Positions 6,628 to 12,753 of a stretch of DNA of 12,753 nt are shown here, one piece after another; the first letter of the stretch is position 1, and each line of letters begins with the position of its first letter. Below the pieces are notes generated by a model. That model did not search any database. It was not told the DNA's origin and saw only the letters and a list, made by a program, of their open reading frames with translations. The translations under genes and the position numbers were made by a program. Source of the DNA: Claveliimonas sp963592205 (GTDB lineage Bacteria > Bacillota > Clostridia > Lachnospirales > Lachnospiraceae); the NCBI GenBank assembly GCA_963592205.1, contig CAVAVU010000121.1:1-12753 (forward strand). The letters run 5' to 3'.

Positions 6628-6657
6628 TTGACATTCCCATAAAATAAAGGTTATAAT
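6628..6657 (+). promoter_or_regulatory. Consensus sigma-A promoter of the YczE-kinase fusion operon
   Basis: TTGACA (6628-6633) and TATAAT (6652-6657) are both perfect consensus hexamers, 18 bp apart. Predicted transcription start is near 6664, giving a leader of about 40 nt before the ATG at 6704. The -10 box lies within the left arm of a large dyad, so the promoter is probably repressible. Confidence 0.8.
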
Positions 6658-6678
6658 TCTAACTGTTTGAATTATAAC
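6650..6678. promoter_or_regulatory. 29-bp palindromic operator overlapping -10 box and transcription start
   Basis: Arms GTTATAATTC (6650-6659) and GAATTATAAC (6669-6678) are perfectly complementary. The 9-bp centre is itself almost symmetric (AAC, T, GTT), so 13 of 14 base pairs of the whole dyad match around the central T at 6664. It covers the -10 hexamer and the predicted start point, the classical place for a repressor to block transcription. No regulator gene is adjacent, so the protein that would bind is unknown. An RNA hairpin is also possible if transcription starts upstream of it. Confidence 0.75.
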
Positions 6679-6703
6679 TATTATCACTAAAGGAGTTATG
6701 AAA

Positions 6704-7984
6704 ATGAATAAATTAAAAAGATATCTGTTATTCTTAGTTGGACTGTTTGTCAATGCACTCGGCGTCAGTCTCGTAACGAAAGCAAGCCTCGGCACCTCAC
6801 CGATCTCTTCGATTCCATATGTGCTGAGTCTGAACTTTCCATTTACATTAGGAAACTTTACCATCTTTTTCAGCCTTCTGCTGATCGTATTACAGATCAT
6901 TATTTTAAGGAAAAATTTCAAACTGGAGAATCTGCTTCAGATCCCGGTGTCTGTGGCATTTGGATACTTTATTGATCTTACTATGTATCTCTTTTTCTGG
7001 GTAAATCCGCAGAGTTATCCGGTCAAAGTGATCGCACTGCTTGCAGGCTGTCTGGTACTCGGATTCGGCGTATATCTGGAAGTCGTTGCTGATGTAGTTA
7101 TGCTTCCGGGAGAGTCATTTGTCCGTGCCATTGTACAGACCTGGCATACCAATTTCGGAACAACCAAGATCTTCTTCGATTCTTCTATGACGATTATCGC
7201 CGGAATCCTGTCATTTGTATTCTCTGGAAAATTAAACGGCGTTCGCGAAGGTACGGTAATTGCCGCCCTGTTAGTCGGTTTTATCGCAAGACTCTTCGGA
7301 AAACATCTGGAATTTATCAAACCTCTTCTATTTCCAGAAGATTATCTTACAGAAGCAGCCAAAGAACTTGCCGCTTCACCAGAAAGCACCGTTACCGCTA
7401 AAAATGTTATCGTCATCGGCAGACAGTACGGCAGCTGCGGGCATAATATCGGTAAAATGCTGGCTGAAAAACTCGGCTATAAATTTTATGACCATGAGAT
7501 TATCACAATGATCGCCGGAACAACTGGTATGACATCCGATTTTATCCAGAAGAAAGAAGAATCCATGACCAGCGCACTGCTGTATGATTTCTTAAATCAA
7601 ATGTATCTGTATGGTGATAAAGAGGAAGAAGCTCCAAAGGACAAGATCTTTGAAGCAGAATCCAAGGTTATCCACGAACTCGCTGAGAAAGGAAATTGCG
7701 TGATCATCGGAAGATGCTCCGATTACATCCTACGCGATCAGAAAAATGTATTGAAAATATTCTTTTCCGCTCCAATCGAAACAAGGATTGATCGCATCCG
7801 AACACGCTTAAACATTACTTCCCGAGAAGCGGTACAGCACATCCGCAAGGAGGATAAGAGACGGGCAGATAATTACCATTATTATACCGGACGCATCTGG
7901 GGAAGTGCTTCGAACTTTGATCTGACATTTAATACAGATATGGATATCGACTACATTGAAACCTGTATTAAAAATGCATTGTAA
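6704..7984 (+). CDS. YczE-like membrane domain fused to cytidylate-kinase-like domain
   Basis: A 426-residue two-domain protein. Residues 1 to about 205 are a hydrophobic module with about five or six membrane helices (roughly 5-25, 48-70, 78-100, 106-130, 155-175, 183-203) and the motifs TKASLGTSPISSIPY and PGESFVRAI, as in the YczE/YyaS/YitT-type family. A linker at about 206-233 leads to a P-loop kinase-like domain (234-426) of the Cytidylate_kin2 type: nucleotide loop GRQYGSCGHNIG at 239-250, VIIGRCSDYIL at about 333-343, and a C-terminal RRADNYHYYTGRIWG at about 386-400 with NFDLTFNT. The P-loop has GSCG where GSGG is usual. The first ATG (6698) is only 2 nt from AAAGGAG; the ATG at 6704 is 8 nt away and preferred. 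It is the first gene of a two-gene unit. Substrate and role of the membrane tether are unknown. Confidence 0.9.
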   Translation: MNKLKRYLLFLVGLFVNALGVSLVTKASLGTSPISSIPYVLSLNFPFTLGNFTIFFSLLLIVLQIIILRKNFKLENLLQIPVSVAFGYFIDLTMYLFFWVNPQSYPVKVIALLAGCLVLGFGVYLEVVADVVMLPGESFVRAIVQTWHTNFGTTKIFFDSSMTIIAGILSFVFSGKLNGVREGTVIAALLVGFIARLFGKHLEFIKPLLFPEDYLTEAAKELAASPESTVTAKNVIVIGRQYGSCGHNIGKMLAEKLGYKFYDHEIITMIAGTTGMTSDFIQKKEESMTSALLYDFLNQMYLYGDKEEEAPKDKIFEAESKVIHELAEKGNCVIIGRCSDYILRDQKNVLKIFFSAPIETRIDRIRTRLNITSREAVQHIRKEDKRRADNYHYYTGRIWGSASNFDLTFNTDMDIDYIETCIKNAL

Positions 7985-8004
7985 TACAAACAGGAGTGAA
8001 TAAA

Positions 8005-8931
8005 ATGGAAATTAAAGAATGGACTTATGAAGAATATCCGTCTTTTGATGAATATGTTGAAGGGGCGCACAGAATTGCAACAACCGGTAATGAAATGGGA
8101 ACCTATATCTATTCCAATGTTGAATATGCGATAGTGAATGATGTGCCGCTGCATCTGCAGGTCATCACACCACAGTCAAGAAATACAAAAAACTGTGATT
8201 TAACATATCCCTGCATCGTATATGTACAGGGTTCTGCCTGGAAAAAACAGAATATCAATGCCAAACTCGGACTTCTTGCAAGACTTGCCGAAAAAGGCTA
8301 TGTTATTGCCGTTGTCGAATATCGTTCTTCGGATATCGCACCGTTTCCGGCAGCAGCAATTGACACCCGCAATGCGATCCGTTTTATGAAGGTTCATGCT
8401 AACGAATACAGCGTCAATGCAGATCAGATTTTTGTCGGCGGGGATTCCTCCGGCGGGCATGCTGCCATGTTCTCGCAGATCATTCAGGATGATGAGCAGA
8501 ATACAAACCTGTTCCCGAATATCTCAGGAGACGCCAAAGGTATCCTTTCCTTTTACGGTGCCTGCAGTATGATGTTAGAAGACGGTATGCCGAGCACCAC
8601 GAATCATCATCTGCCAGACAGTCCGGAAGGCATGCAGATGGGCGGCGTGAACTTACGTATACATCCTGAATTATGCAAAAAAATGTCAGTTGAATGTAAT
8701 GTAGATACATCCACACCTCTGCCTCCGGTCCTGATGTTCCACGGCACAAAAGACCGAACCATCAATCCACGTGTCAGTGTCCTGATCTATCAGAAGCTGA
8801 AGCAGTGCGGAAAAGATGTACAGCTCTATCTCTTAGAAGGAGCCGACCACGGTGGAAGTGAATTCTGGACGGATGAAGTACAGGAGATTGTCATTCAGTT
8901 TATCACGCGGTCAAGCGGATATCCCGTATGA
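8005..8931 (+). CDS. Alpha/beta hydrolase (BD-FAE/esterase-lipase type)
   Basis: A 308-residue serine hydrolase. The nucleophile elbow GDSSGGH gives Ser148; Asp250 (HGTKDRTINP) and His282 (GADHGG) complete the triad. The oxyanion-hole region reads VYVQGSAWK at about 72-80 instead of the HGGG of hormone-sensitive-lipase-type esterases, a form seen in the BD-FAE-like esterase group. There is no signal peptide, so it should be cytosolic. The GTG at 7996 overlaps the ribosome binding site CAGGAG (7991-7996); the ATG at 8005, 8 nt downstream of it, is the start. The gene lies 20 bp after the YczE-kinase fusion and is almost certainly co-transcribed. It likely cleaves an ester, but the substrate is unknown. 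The next gene converges on it with only 44 bp between, and I see no clear terminator there. Confidence 0.9.
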   Translation: MEIKEWTYEEYPSFDEYVEGAHRIATTGNEMGTYIYSNVEYAIVNDVPLHLQVITPQSRNTKNCDLTYPCIVYVQGSAWKKQNINAKLGLLARLAEKGYVIAVVEYRSSDIAPFPAAAIDTRNAIRFMKVHANEYSVNADQIFVGGDSSGGHAAMFSQIIQDDEQNTNLFPNISGDAKGILSFYGACSMMLEDGMPSTTNHHLPDSPEGMQMGGVNLRIHPELCKKMSVECNVDTSTPLPPVLMFHGTKDRTINPRVSVLIYQKLKQCGKDVQLYLLEGADHGGSEFWTDEVQEIVIQFITRSSGYPV

Positions 8932-8975
8932 CCGTAATGCTCCAGAATCAGCTTCAGTCCTTTTTACCATTCCTA

Positions 8976-9383
8976 TCACCTCTGCTCTGCCCGTTTCAGT
9001 TCCTGCCTGATCCAGGTCATAATCACATCCACGAGATAATCCTGCTGTATCTGGCTGAGCTCCCGCCCCGGCTGAAGCTTGTGCCATTTGCGGATACACT
9101 CACGGCAGCAGGTCGCCGTTGCATGCTGCGCGATAAATACCGGATGTCCGCGCATTGGTGTCTGTTTACCGTCATTCGGTATGACTGCCGGAGCTTCCCG
9201 CTTCGCGATAAAATCTCTCGCATGCTCCTCGATCTTATCCATTCCTTTGTTGTTAATATAATCAATATCCGCCTGCTTCAAATGAAATCTGCTCCGGAAC
9301 TTCGACTGTCCCAGACGCTCAAATAACTGCGTATACCATTCCTCTTTTGTCATTGTTTTCCCCAATCTCCGTTTTTTCATCAT
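8976..9383 (-). CDS. DUF4186 family protein
   Basis: A 135-residue small soluble protein that I recognise as DUF4186 from its highly conserved central block GKQTPMRGHPVFIAQHATAT at 72-91. This is followed by CCRECIRKWH with Cys92, Cys93 and Cys96; His80, His87 and His101 are nearby. The Cys/His cluster suggests a metal site, which is inference, since the family has no assigned function that I know of. The start is slightly uncertain: ATG codons at 9383 and 9380 lie 11 and 14 nt after GAGGAG, and a third at 9353 lacks a convincing site. It is the last gene of the minus-strand block, 43 bp after the acetyltransferase. A plus-strand frame antisense to it is a shadow. Confidence 0.85.
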   Translation of the reverse strand: MMKKRRLGKTMTKEEWYTQLFERLGQSKFRSRFHLKQADIDYINNKGMDKIEEHARDFIAKREAPAVIPNDGKQTPMRGHPVFIAQHATATCCRECIRKWHKLQPGRELSQIQQDYLVDVIMTWIRQELKRAEQR

Positions 9384-9426
9384 AGATCTATGCTCTCCTC
9401 TCCAAAGCCTTTATCTCCAGTCTTCC

Positions 9427-10014
9427 TTATCTACTCTGTAAATAACCTGTCTTATCTGCATCTGTAATCGGCCGTAATATCCGGCACGGATTACCAACTG
9501 CGATCACATTATCCGGCACATCTTTCGTCACAATACTTCCGGCTCCAATAACTACATTATCGCCAATCGTAACACCAGCCATAATCTTCACATCTCCACC
9601 GAGCCATACGTTCTTGCCAATATGAACCGGAGCACCCATACATCCGCCTGCGATCCGCTCTTTGGCATCAAGCGAATGATTGACAGCATAGATACCGATA
9701 TTCGGTCCAAGTAATGAATTGGCACCGATTACTACCTCTGCGCAGTCCAATATAACACAGCCAAAATTGATATATACATTATCTTCTATCACGATATTTT
9801 TACCGAACTCACAATGGAAATCCGGTTCAATCCACACATCTTTACCAACGCTTTTAAAGAGATCTGTCAGAATACGTTTTCGCAGTTCAACCTCTTCATC
9901 CTCCGTTTTGTTATACGCTCTGAACAGCTTTTTTGCCACAATTCTCCGCTGAAACAAATCTTCATCAAAATCGTTATAAACCAGACCTTGCTGCATTTTT
10001 TCCCATTCAGTCAT
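9427..10014 (-). CDS. Sugar O-acetyltransferase (maltose/galactoside acetyltransferase family)
   Basis: A 195-residue acetyltransferase of the Maa/LacA/NodL group, which moves acetyl from acetyl-CoA to a sugar hydroxyl and acts as a trimer. Residues 1-55 contain the N-terminal Mac domain (MTEWEKMQQGLVYNDFDEDL). Residues 60-180 form the left-handed beta-helix of hexapeptide repeats (IVIEDN, VVIGAN, VHIGKN, VTIGDN, VVIGAG). The catalytic His is His113 in AVNHSLD, and VGNPCRIL at about 173-180 is the usual end of the fold. AAGGAG sits 7 nt before the ATG. It lies 34 bp after the YjbR-MGMT gene, probably in one transcript. Substrate not determinable; such enzymes may detoxify non-metabolised sugars. 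Confidence 0.93.
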   Translation of the reverse strand: MTEWEKMQQGLVYNDFDEDLFQRRIVAKKLFRAYNKTEDEEVELRKRILTDLFKSVGKDVWIEPDFHCEFGKNIVIEDNVYINFGCVILDCAEVVIGANSLLGPNIGIYAVNHSLDAKERIAGGCMGAPVHIGKNVWLGGDVKIMAGVTIGDNVVIGAGSIVTKDVPDNVIAVGNPCRILRPITDADKTGYLQSR

Positions 10015-10048
10015 TTTTCTTCTCCTTCAAATGATTCATTGTACACTG

Positions 10049-10669
10049 TCATATCCCATATTTCTTGAGATCAACTTTTCCATTAATCACTTCAACTCCA
10101 TCCGCTTCCAACAATTCTTTCTGCACATTGCATCCTCCAAATGCAAATGCATCGGCAAGTTCTCCTTTGGAATTCACCACCCGGAAACATGGAATATTCT
10201 CCGGGTCCGGATTCTTGTGAAGCGCGTTCCCCACCGCTCTTGACATCCGTGGATTACCTGCCATCTCTGCAATCTTCCCATATGTCGCAACATGTCCTTT
10301 GGGAATCCGTTTGACCGCTTCGTATATCCGTTTTGTTGGGCTGTCCGTAACCAGATCATAACTCTCTGAAATCATTCTCCGAATCTCTGCATCTGGTATC
10401 GATCCATCCAATATAATCGTATTCCAATGCTCTTTATTCTGATGATATCCTGCAATCACAGCATCGTATGCATTCCGCCAGAAATCTCTCCATTCCGGAT
10501 CAACTTTTACATTTAGGTTCATATATCCTTCACGTTCATAGATCCAGAGAAATGCTTTTTTACTTCCCTTAACTCTCACCAATTGCCAATTCGGATCATG
10601 AAACGGTCTTTCTTCATATACATTTGGAAATGACATACCAAATTCCAGTGCTTCCTCTCTTGTCATCAT
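10049..10669 (-). CDS. MmcQ/YjbR domain fused to MGMT (alkylguanine-DNA alkyltransferase-like) domain
   Basis: A 206-residue fusion. Residues 1 to about 108 match the MmcQ/YjbR CyaY-like fold (SFPNVYEERPFHDPNW, then KAFLWIYEREGYMNLNVK and YHQNKEHWNTIILDGSIPDAEI). Residues 110-206 match the DNA-binding half of O6-methylguanine-DNA methyltransferase: IPKGHVATYGKIAEMAG at about 122-138, the Arg144 DNA finger in MSRAVGNALHKNP, and the acceptor motif IPCFRVV with Cys161. The usual motif is PCHRV; here the His that activates the Cys is Phe162, and the triad Glu position appears to be Asp190. Alkyltransferase-like proteins instead replace the Cys. Activity is therefore doubtful, and a lesion-binding role is possible. 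The ATG at 10669 has GGAGG 8 nt upstream. It lies 18 bp after the HD gene. Confidence 0.88.
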   Translation of the reverse strand: MMTREEALEFGMSFPNVYEERPFHDPNWQLVRVKGSKKAFLWIYEREGYMNLNVKVDPEWRDFWRNAYDAVIAGYHQNKEHWNTIILDGSIPDAEIRRMISESYDLVTDSPTKRIYEAVKRIPKGHVATYGKIAEMAGNPRMSRAVGNALHKNPDPENIPCFRVVNSKGELADAFAFGGCNVQKELLEADGVEVINGKVDLKKYGI

Positions 10670-10687
10670 AGAACATTCCTCCGTAAT

Positions 10688-11176
10688 TCAGACATGAAAT
10701 ACCTCTTTCGCAACCTCTTTACCGCTTGCTGTCTTCATAATCTTGTCTATAAAATTACTGATATTCTGCTTACTGTATCCACTTTCACAGGCATTCGCAA
10801 TATAATCCGCTTCTATCAAAATCTGATAATCGATTCCATCAATGTCCGTGTATGTATGATGATGTCCCACCAGATATGCCACACGCTCAATCTGCTCTTT
10901 TGTCATGCCTGTATCTGACAGAAAATCTGTCACTAATGGGACGCCTTCTTCTTCCTGATATTTACCATTTGTATTACCATACTTTTCCCTGCATAACGGA
11001 CAGGCAATATCATGTGTAATCGCAGCCACTTCAAGAATATACTGTGTCTCCTGATCTATCTGTTCCAATTCGCCAATCATTTTTGCATATGACCACACAT
11101 GCAGAAAATGATCAATGTCATGTATATTTCCATCCGAAAAAGTTATCATTTTCTTCATAATCTCTGCAATCGTCAT
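10688..11176 (-). CDS. HD-domain phosphohydrolase
   Basis: A 162-residue single-domain metal-dependent phosphohydrolase of the HD superfamily. The metal ligands expected for the fold are visible: His26 (DHFLHVWSYAKMI), His55-Asp56 (AAITHDIACP), His105/His106 (YLVGHHHTYTDIDG) and Asp124 (LIEADYIANA). Substrates of this family are usually nucleotides or phosphate esters; nothing here points to one. GAGG lies about 10 nt before the ATG. A 99-bp gap separates it from the DUF4180 gene upstream; I see neither a clear terminator nor a convincing promoter in that gap, so co-transcription with the upstream pair is plausible but not certain. The downstream YjbR-MGMT gene follows by 18 bp. Confidence 0.9.
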   Translation of the reverse strand: MTIAEIMKKMITFSDGNIHDIDHFLHVWSYAKMIGELEQIDQETQYILEVAAITHDIACPLCREKYGNTNGKYQEEEGVPLVTDFLSDTGMTKEQIERVAYLVGHHHTYTDIDGIDYQILIEADYIANACESGYSKQNISNFIDKIMKTASGKEVAKEVFHV

Positions 11177-11275
11177 AGTCTGTCACCTCAATTCTCTAAT
11201 CTATCGTCCGTAATAATGTGTTCTATTCCCAAAGATTTTTCCTCTGTTTTTAATTACCCACACGCACACTAGAAG

Positions 11276-11638
11276 TTAGCCACACAGGCATTCTATTGCT
11301 TCATCCTCGGTTGCAATAAAAAATACATCATTCCCCTTGTTACTCTCATAGATGAAGTCACGCAATGGCTTACTGGTGTAATGAGAATAATCGCCGTAAA
11401 TCGCAATCCGCCCACCATAGTTTATGTATTTCTGGAGAATTTCACCCGCAAGACCAGAACTGAGGATAAAAAACTCTTCTTTGATCAGCTTCTTGTCAAT
11501 CACTATATTCTTTGTTCCTGCATCGTACTTTACTGACATCAGCAAATCAAGGGCAGACTGTGTATCTGTAATTACGATCTCATCACTGCGAACAACTGCA
11601 CAGACGATTCCGTTCTTCACTATTTTCTCTATATTCAT
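11276..11638 (-). CDS. DUF4180 domain-containing protein
   Basis: A 120-residue protein that I recognise as DUF4180 from the pattern ITDTQSALDLLMSVKYDAGT at about 23-42, then LIKEEFFILSSGLAGEILQK and GGRIAIYGDYSHYTSKPLRD and a C-terminal FFIATEDEAIE. The alternating beta/alpha look resembles a small regulatory or STAS-like fold, but this is only an impression. No catalytic motif, signal peptide or membrane helix is evident. An excellent site, AAGGAGG (11654-11648), stands 9 nt before the ATG. It lies 26 bp after the HD-GYP gene and is almost certainly co-transcribed with it. Function unknown. Confidence 0.85.
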   Translation of the reverse strand: MNIEKIVKNGIVCAVVRSDEIVITDTQSALDLLMSVKYDAGTKNIVIDKKLIKEEFFILSSGLAGEILQKYINYGGRIAIYGDYSHYTSKPLRDFIYESNKGNDVFFIATEDEAIECLCG

Positions 11639-11664
11639 TGATTGCTTCCTCCTTCAAATCCCAC

Positions 11665-12753
11665 TTATTTTCCACCTGCTTTACTGAAACACTCTCTGAT
11701 TTTTCCAGAAATATCAGGATCAACAAAACCTTTCTGTGCCATATCATCAAGTATCTCACACGTTTTTTCGTGCGATAATCCTTTCTTATATGGTCTGTCC
11801 TCAGTAAGCGCCTGATAATTATCAATGCAAGCCATAATACGCTCCGGCTCATTTAATTCATCAGCAGTTTTTCCAAAAGGATAACCTTTTCCATTTAACT
11901 TTTCATGATGAAGAGCTGCCCAATCTCGTATTTCCTCGAAATCATTAACTTCCGACAATATGATGTACGTATAACCGGCATGATTTTTCATTTTTGAAAA
12001 TTCATCATCTGTCAGTTTATCTGGTTTTTCCAAAATTTCATTGCCAATCGCCATTTTCCCGATATCATGCAGAGCGCCAGCCAGATACATTTTCTGTACG
12101 TTTATTGAATCAAACCCCGTGTATTTGGCAAAAAAGGCAGCTTTTTCAGCTACTCCAATAGAATGCCTGCTTGTAAACGAAGATTTATAATCTACGATCT
12201 TTGCAAAGAAATCCGCAACGTTTTTACACGTTTTCCAGTCAAAATCCTGCTTTTTTCTCGGAATGATTTCCCATAACTTTGATTCAAAAGAACCATCACT
12301 TAAAGCCTCAAAGGACTCTGATGAGAATCCCTCAAGGAAAGCATTCACACATTCAGAATCATATAGCCGATCCTTATTTTGCGAAAGATGTCGACATATA
12401 AAATCCCATCTTTGATCATTATAATTTTTAGTGTTTCCGATGATATCAATCATATCAGCAAGATGAATAATCCTTGCAAACAATGGGATTTCCCGCCATG
12501 TCTTTTGAAATGGACCAGTTCCATCAGCATGTTCATGATGATATAATATAACATTTGAAATATCTGTTTTAAATGGAACTTTTGATATATTTTCTTCACC
12601 ATAAATACAATGGAGATTCGTTTTTCCTTCCGATAAATTATTTTTGAAATCAACATCGGAATGATTTTGCACTTCTTCCGAAATATATTGTGTCAGAGCA
12701 TTGTCATGCAGTAAGGCACACATGGCTAAATCTTGTAGCGCATCACCTTGAAT
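11665..12753 (-). CDS. Tandem HD-GYP-type phosphohydrolase, 5' end beyond the window
   Basis: The 362 visible residues stay open to the window edge with no credible start, so the N-terminus is missing; an internal ATG at 12723 lies inside the first HD motif region and is not the start. Two HD modules are seen. The first (about 1-110) keeps His16-Asp17 (ALLHDNA), HHEHADGTGP at 72-81 and Asp100, but the GYP position reads GPF. The second (about 190-362) is canonical: His197, HDIGK at 229-233, His258, HHEKLNGKGYP at 282-292, Asp311 and the DNYQALTEDRPYKKG segment at 311-325. HD-GYP proteins of this type hydrolyse cyclic di-GMP, in some lineages other cyclic dinucleotides. I infer the second domain is active and the first degenerate or regulatory. 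It leads the minus-strand block. Confidence 0.9.
   Translation of the reverse strand: MQGDALQDLAMCALLHDNALTQYISEEVQNHSDVDFKNNLSEGKTNLHCIYGEENISKVPFKTDISNVILYHHEHADGTGPFQKTWREIPLFARIIHLADMIDIIGNTKNYNDQRWDFICRHLSQNKDRLYDSECVNAFLEGFSSESFEALSDGSFESKLWEIIPRKKQDFDWKTCKNVADFFAKIVDYKSSFTSRHSIGVAEKAAFFAKYTGFDSINVQKMYLAGALHDIGKMAIGNEILEKPDKLTDDEFSKMKNHAGYTYIILSEVNDFEEIRDWAALHHEKLNGKGYPFGKTADELNEPERIMACIDNYQALTEDRPYKKGLSHEKTCEILDDMAQKGFVDPDISGKIRECFSKAGGK

Noticed and set aside
8932..8975. Possible terminator between the converging hydrolase and DUF4186 genes
   Set aside because: A short CTTTTT run is present, but I could not find a stem longer than about 3-4 bp next to it.
8928..9326. A 132-codon plus-strand frame starting ATGA-overlapped with the hydrolase stop
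   Set aside because: It is antisense to most of the DUF4186 gene, whose conserved block is unmistakable; it has no recognisable domain and no proper Shine-Dalgarno. It is a shadow frame.
11177..11275. Possible promoter or small gene in the 99-bp gap before the HD hydrolase
   Set aside because: No -35/-10 pair with acceptable spacing and no open frame with a ribosome binding site was found.
11583..11852. An 89-codon minus-strand frame overlapping the HD-GYP 3' end and the DUF4180 start
   Set aside because: It lies in another frame across two well-supported genes and resembles no protein.

Overview
The window looks like a chromosomal stretch of a low-GC Firmicute, most likely a gut Clostridia/Lachnospiraceae member. 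The grounds are AT-rich intergenic DNA, near-consensus AGGAGG-type ribosome binding sites, and a gene set (LOG family, SPL-type radical SAM, YczE-like membrane protein, cytidylate-kinase-like domain, DUF4180, DUF4186, HD-GYP) common in that group. I see no rRNA, tRNA, CRISPR array, insertion sequence, phage gene or attachment site. The family placement is inference from sequence style; no search was run.

Layout. (1) Positions 1-161 hold what looks like the last 26 codons of a plus-strand gene and a terminator shared with a converging LysR gene. (2) Positions 162-2417, minus strand: a LysR regulator, translationally coupled to a Nim/pyridoxamine-oxidase-like flavoprotein, then a second LysR gene with its own possible promoter. 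The upstream LysR gene is divergent from a plus-strand aldo/keto reductase (2558-3397); the 140-bp spacer between them carries three TTGTAA-type half-sites overlapping both predicted promoters. (3) Positions 3464-6548, minus strand: a five-gene likely operon, in transcription order LOG-family phosphoribohydrolase, SPL-type radical SAM protein, ketopantoate reductase-like dehydrogenase, an uncatalogued 32-codon small gene, and a GNAT acetyltransferase. It ends at a bidirectional terminator shared with the aldo/keto reductase.

(4) Positions 6628-8931, plus strand: a textbook promoter (TTGACA, 18 bp, TATAAT) whose -10 box lies inside a nearly perfect 29-bp dyad. It drives a fusion of a YczE-like membrane domain to a cytidylate-kinase-like P-loop domain, followed by an alpha/beta hydrolase. 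(5) Positions 8976-12753, minus strand: six closely packed genes, in transcription order a tandem HD-GYP protein (5' end outside the window), DUF4180, a small HD phosphohydrolase, an MmcQ/YjbR-MGMT fusion with an altered active-site motif, a maltose/galactoside-type O-acetyltransferase, and DUF4186.

How the genes work together is only partly legible. The LysR/Nim-like/aldo-keto reductase group resembles a regulated redox or detoxification module. The YczE-kinase fusion plus hydrolase is a tightly controlled two-gene unit of unknown role. The HD-GYP block mixes probable cyclic-dinucleotide turnover with small repair and modification enzymes. I found no clear defence system, secondary-metabolite cluster or other obvious new system. 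The best leads are the membrane-kinase fusion with its palindromic operator, the YjbR-MGMT fusion with PCFR in place of PCHR, and the 32-codon gene.

For several genes the longest open frame begins upstream of, or inside, its own Shine-Dalgarno sequence, so I have moved those starts downstream and say so in each entry.
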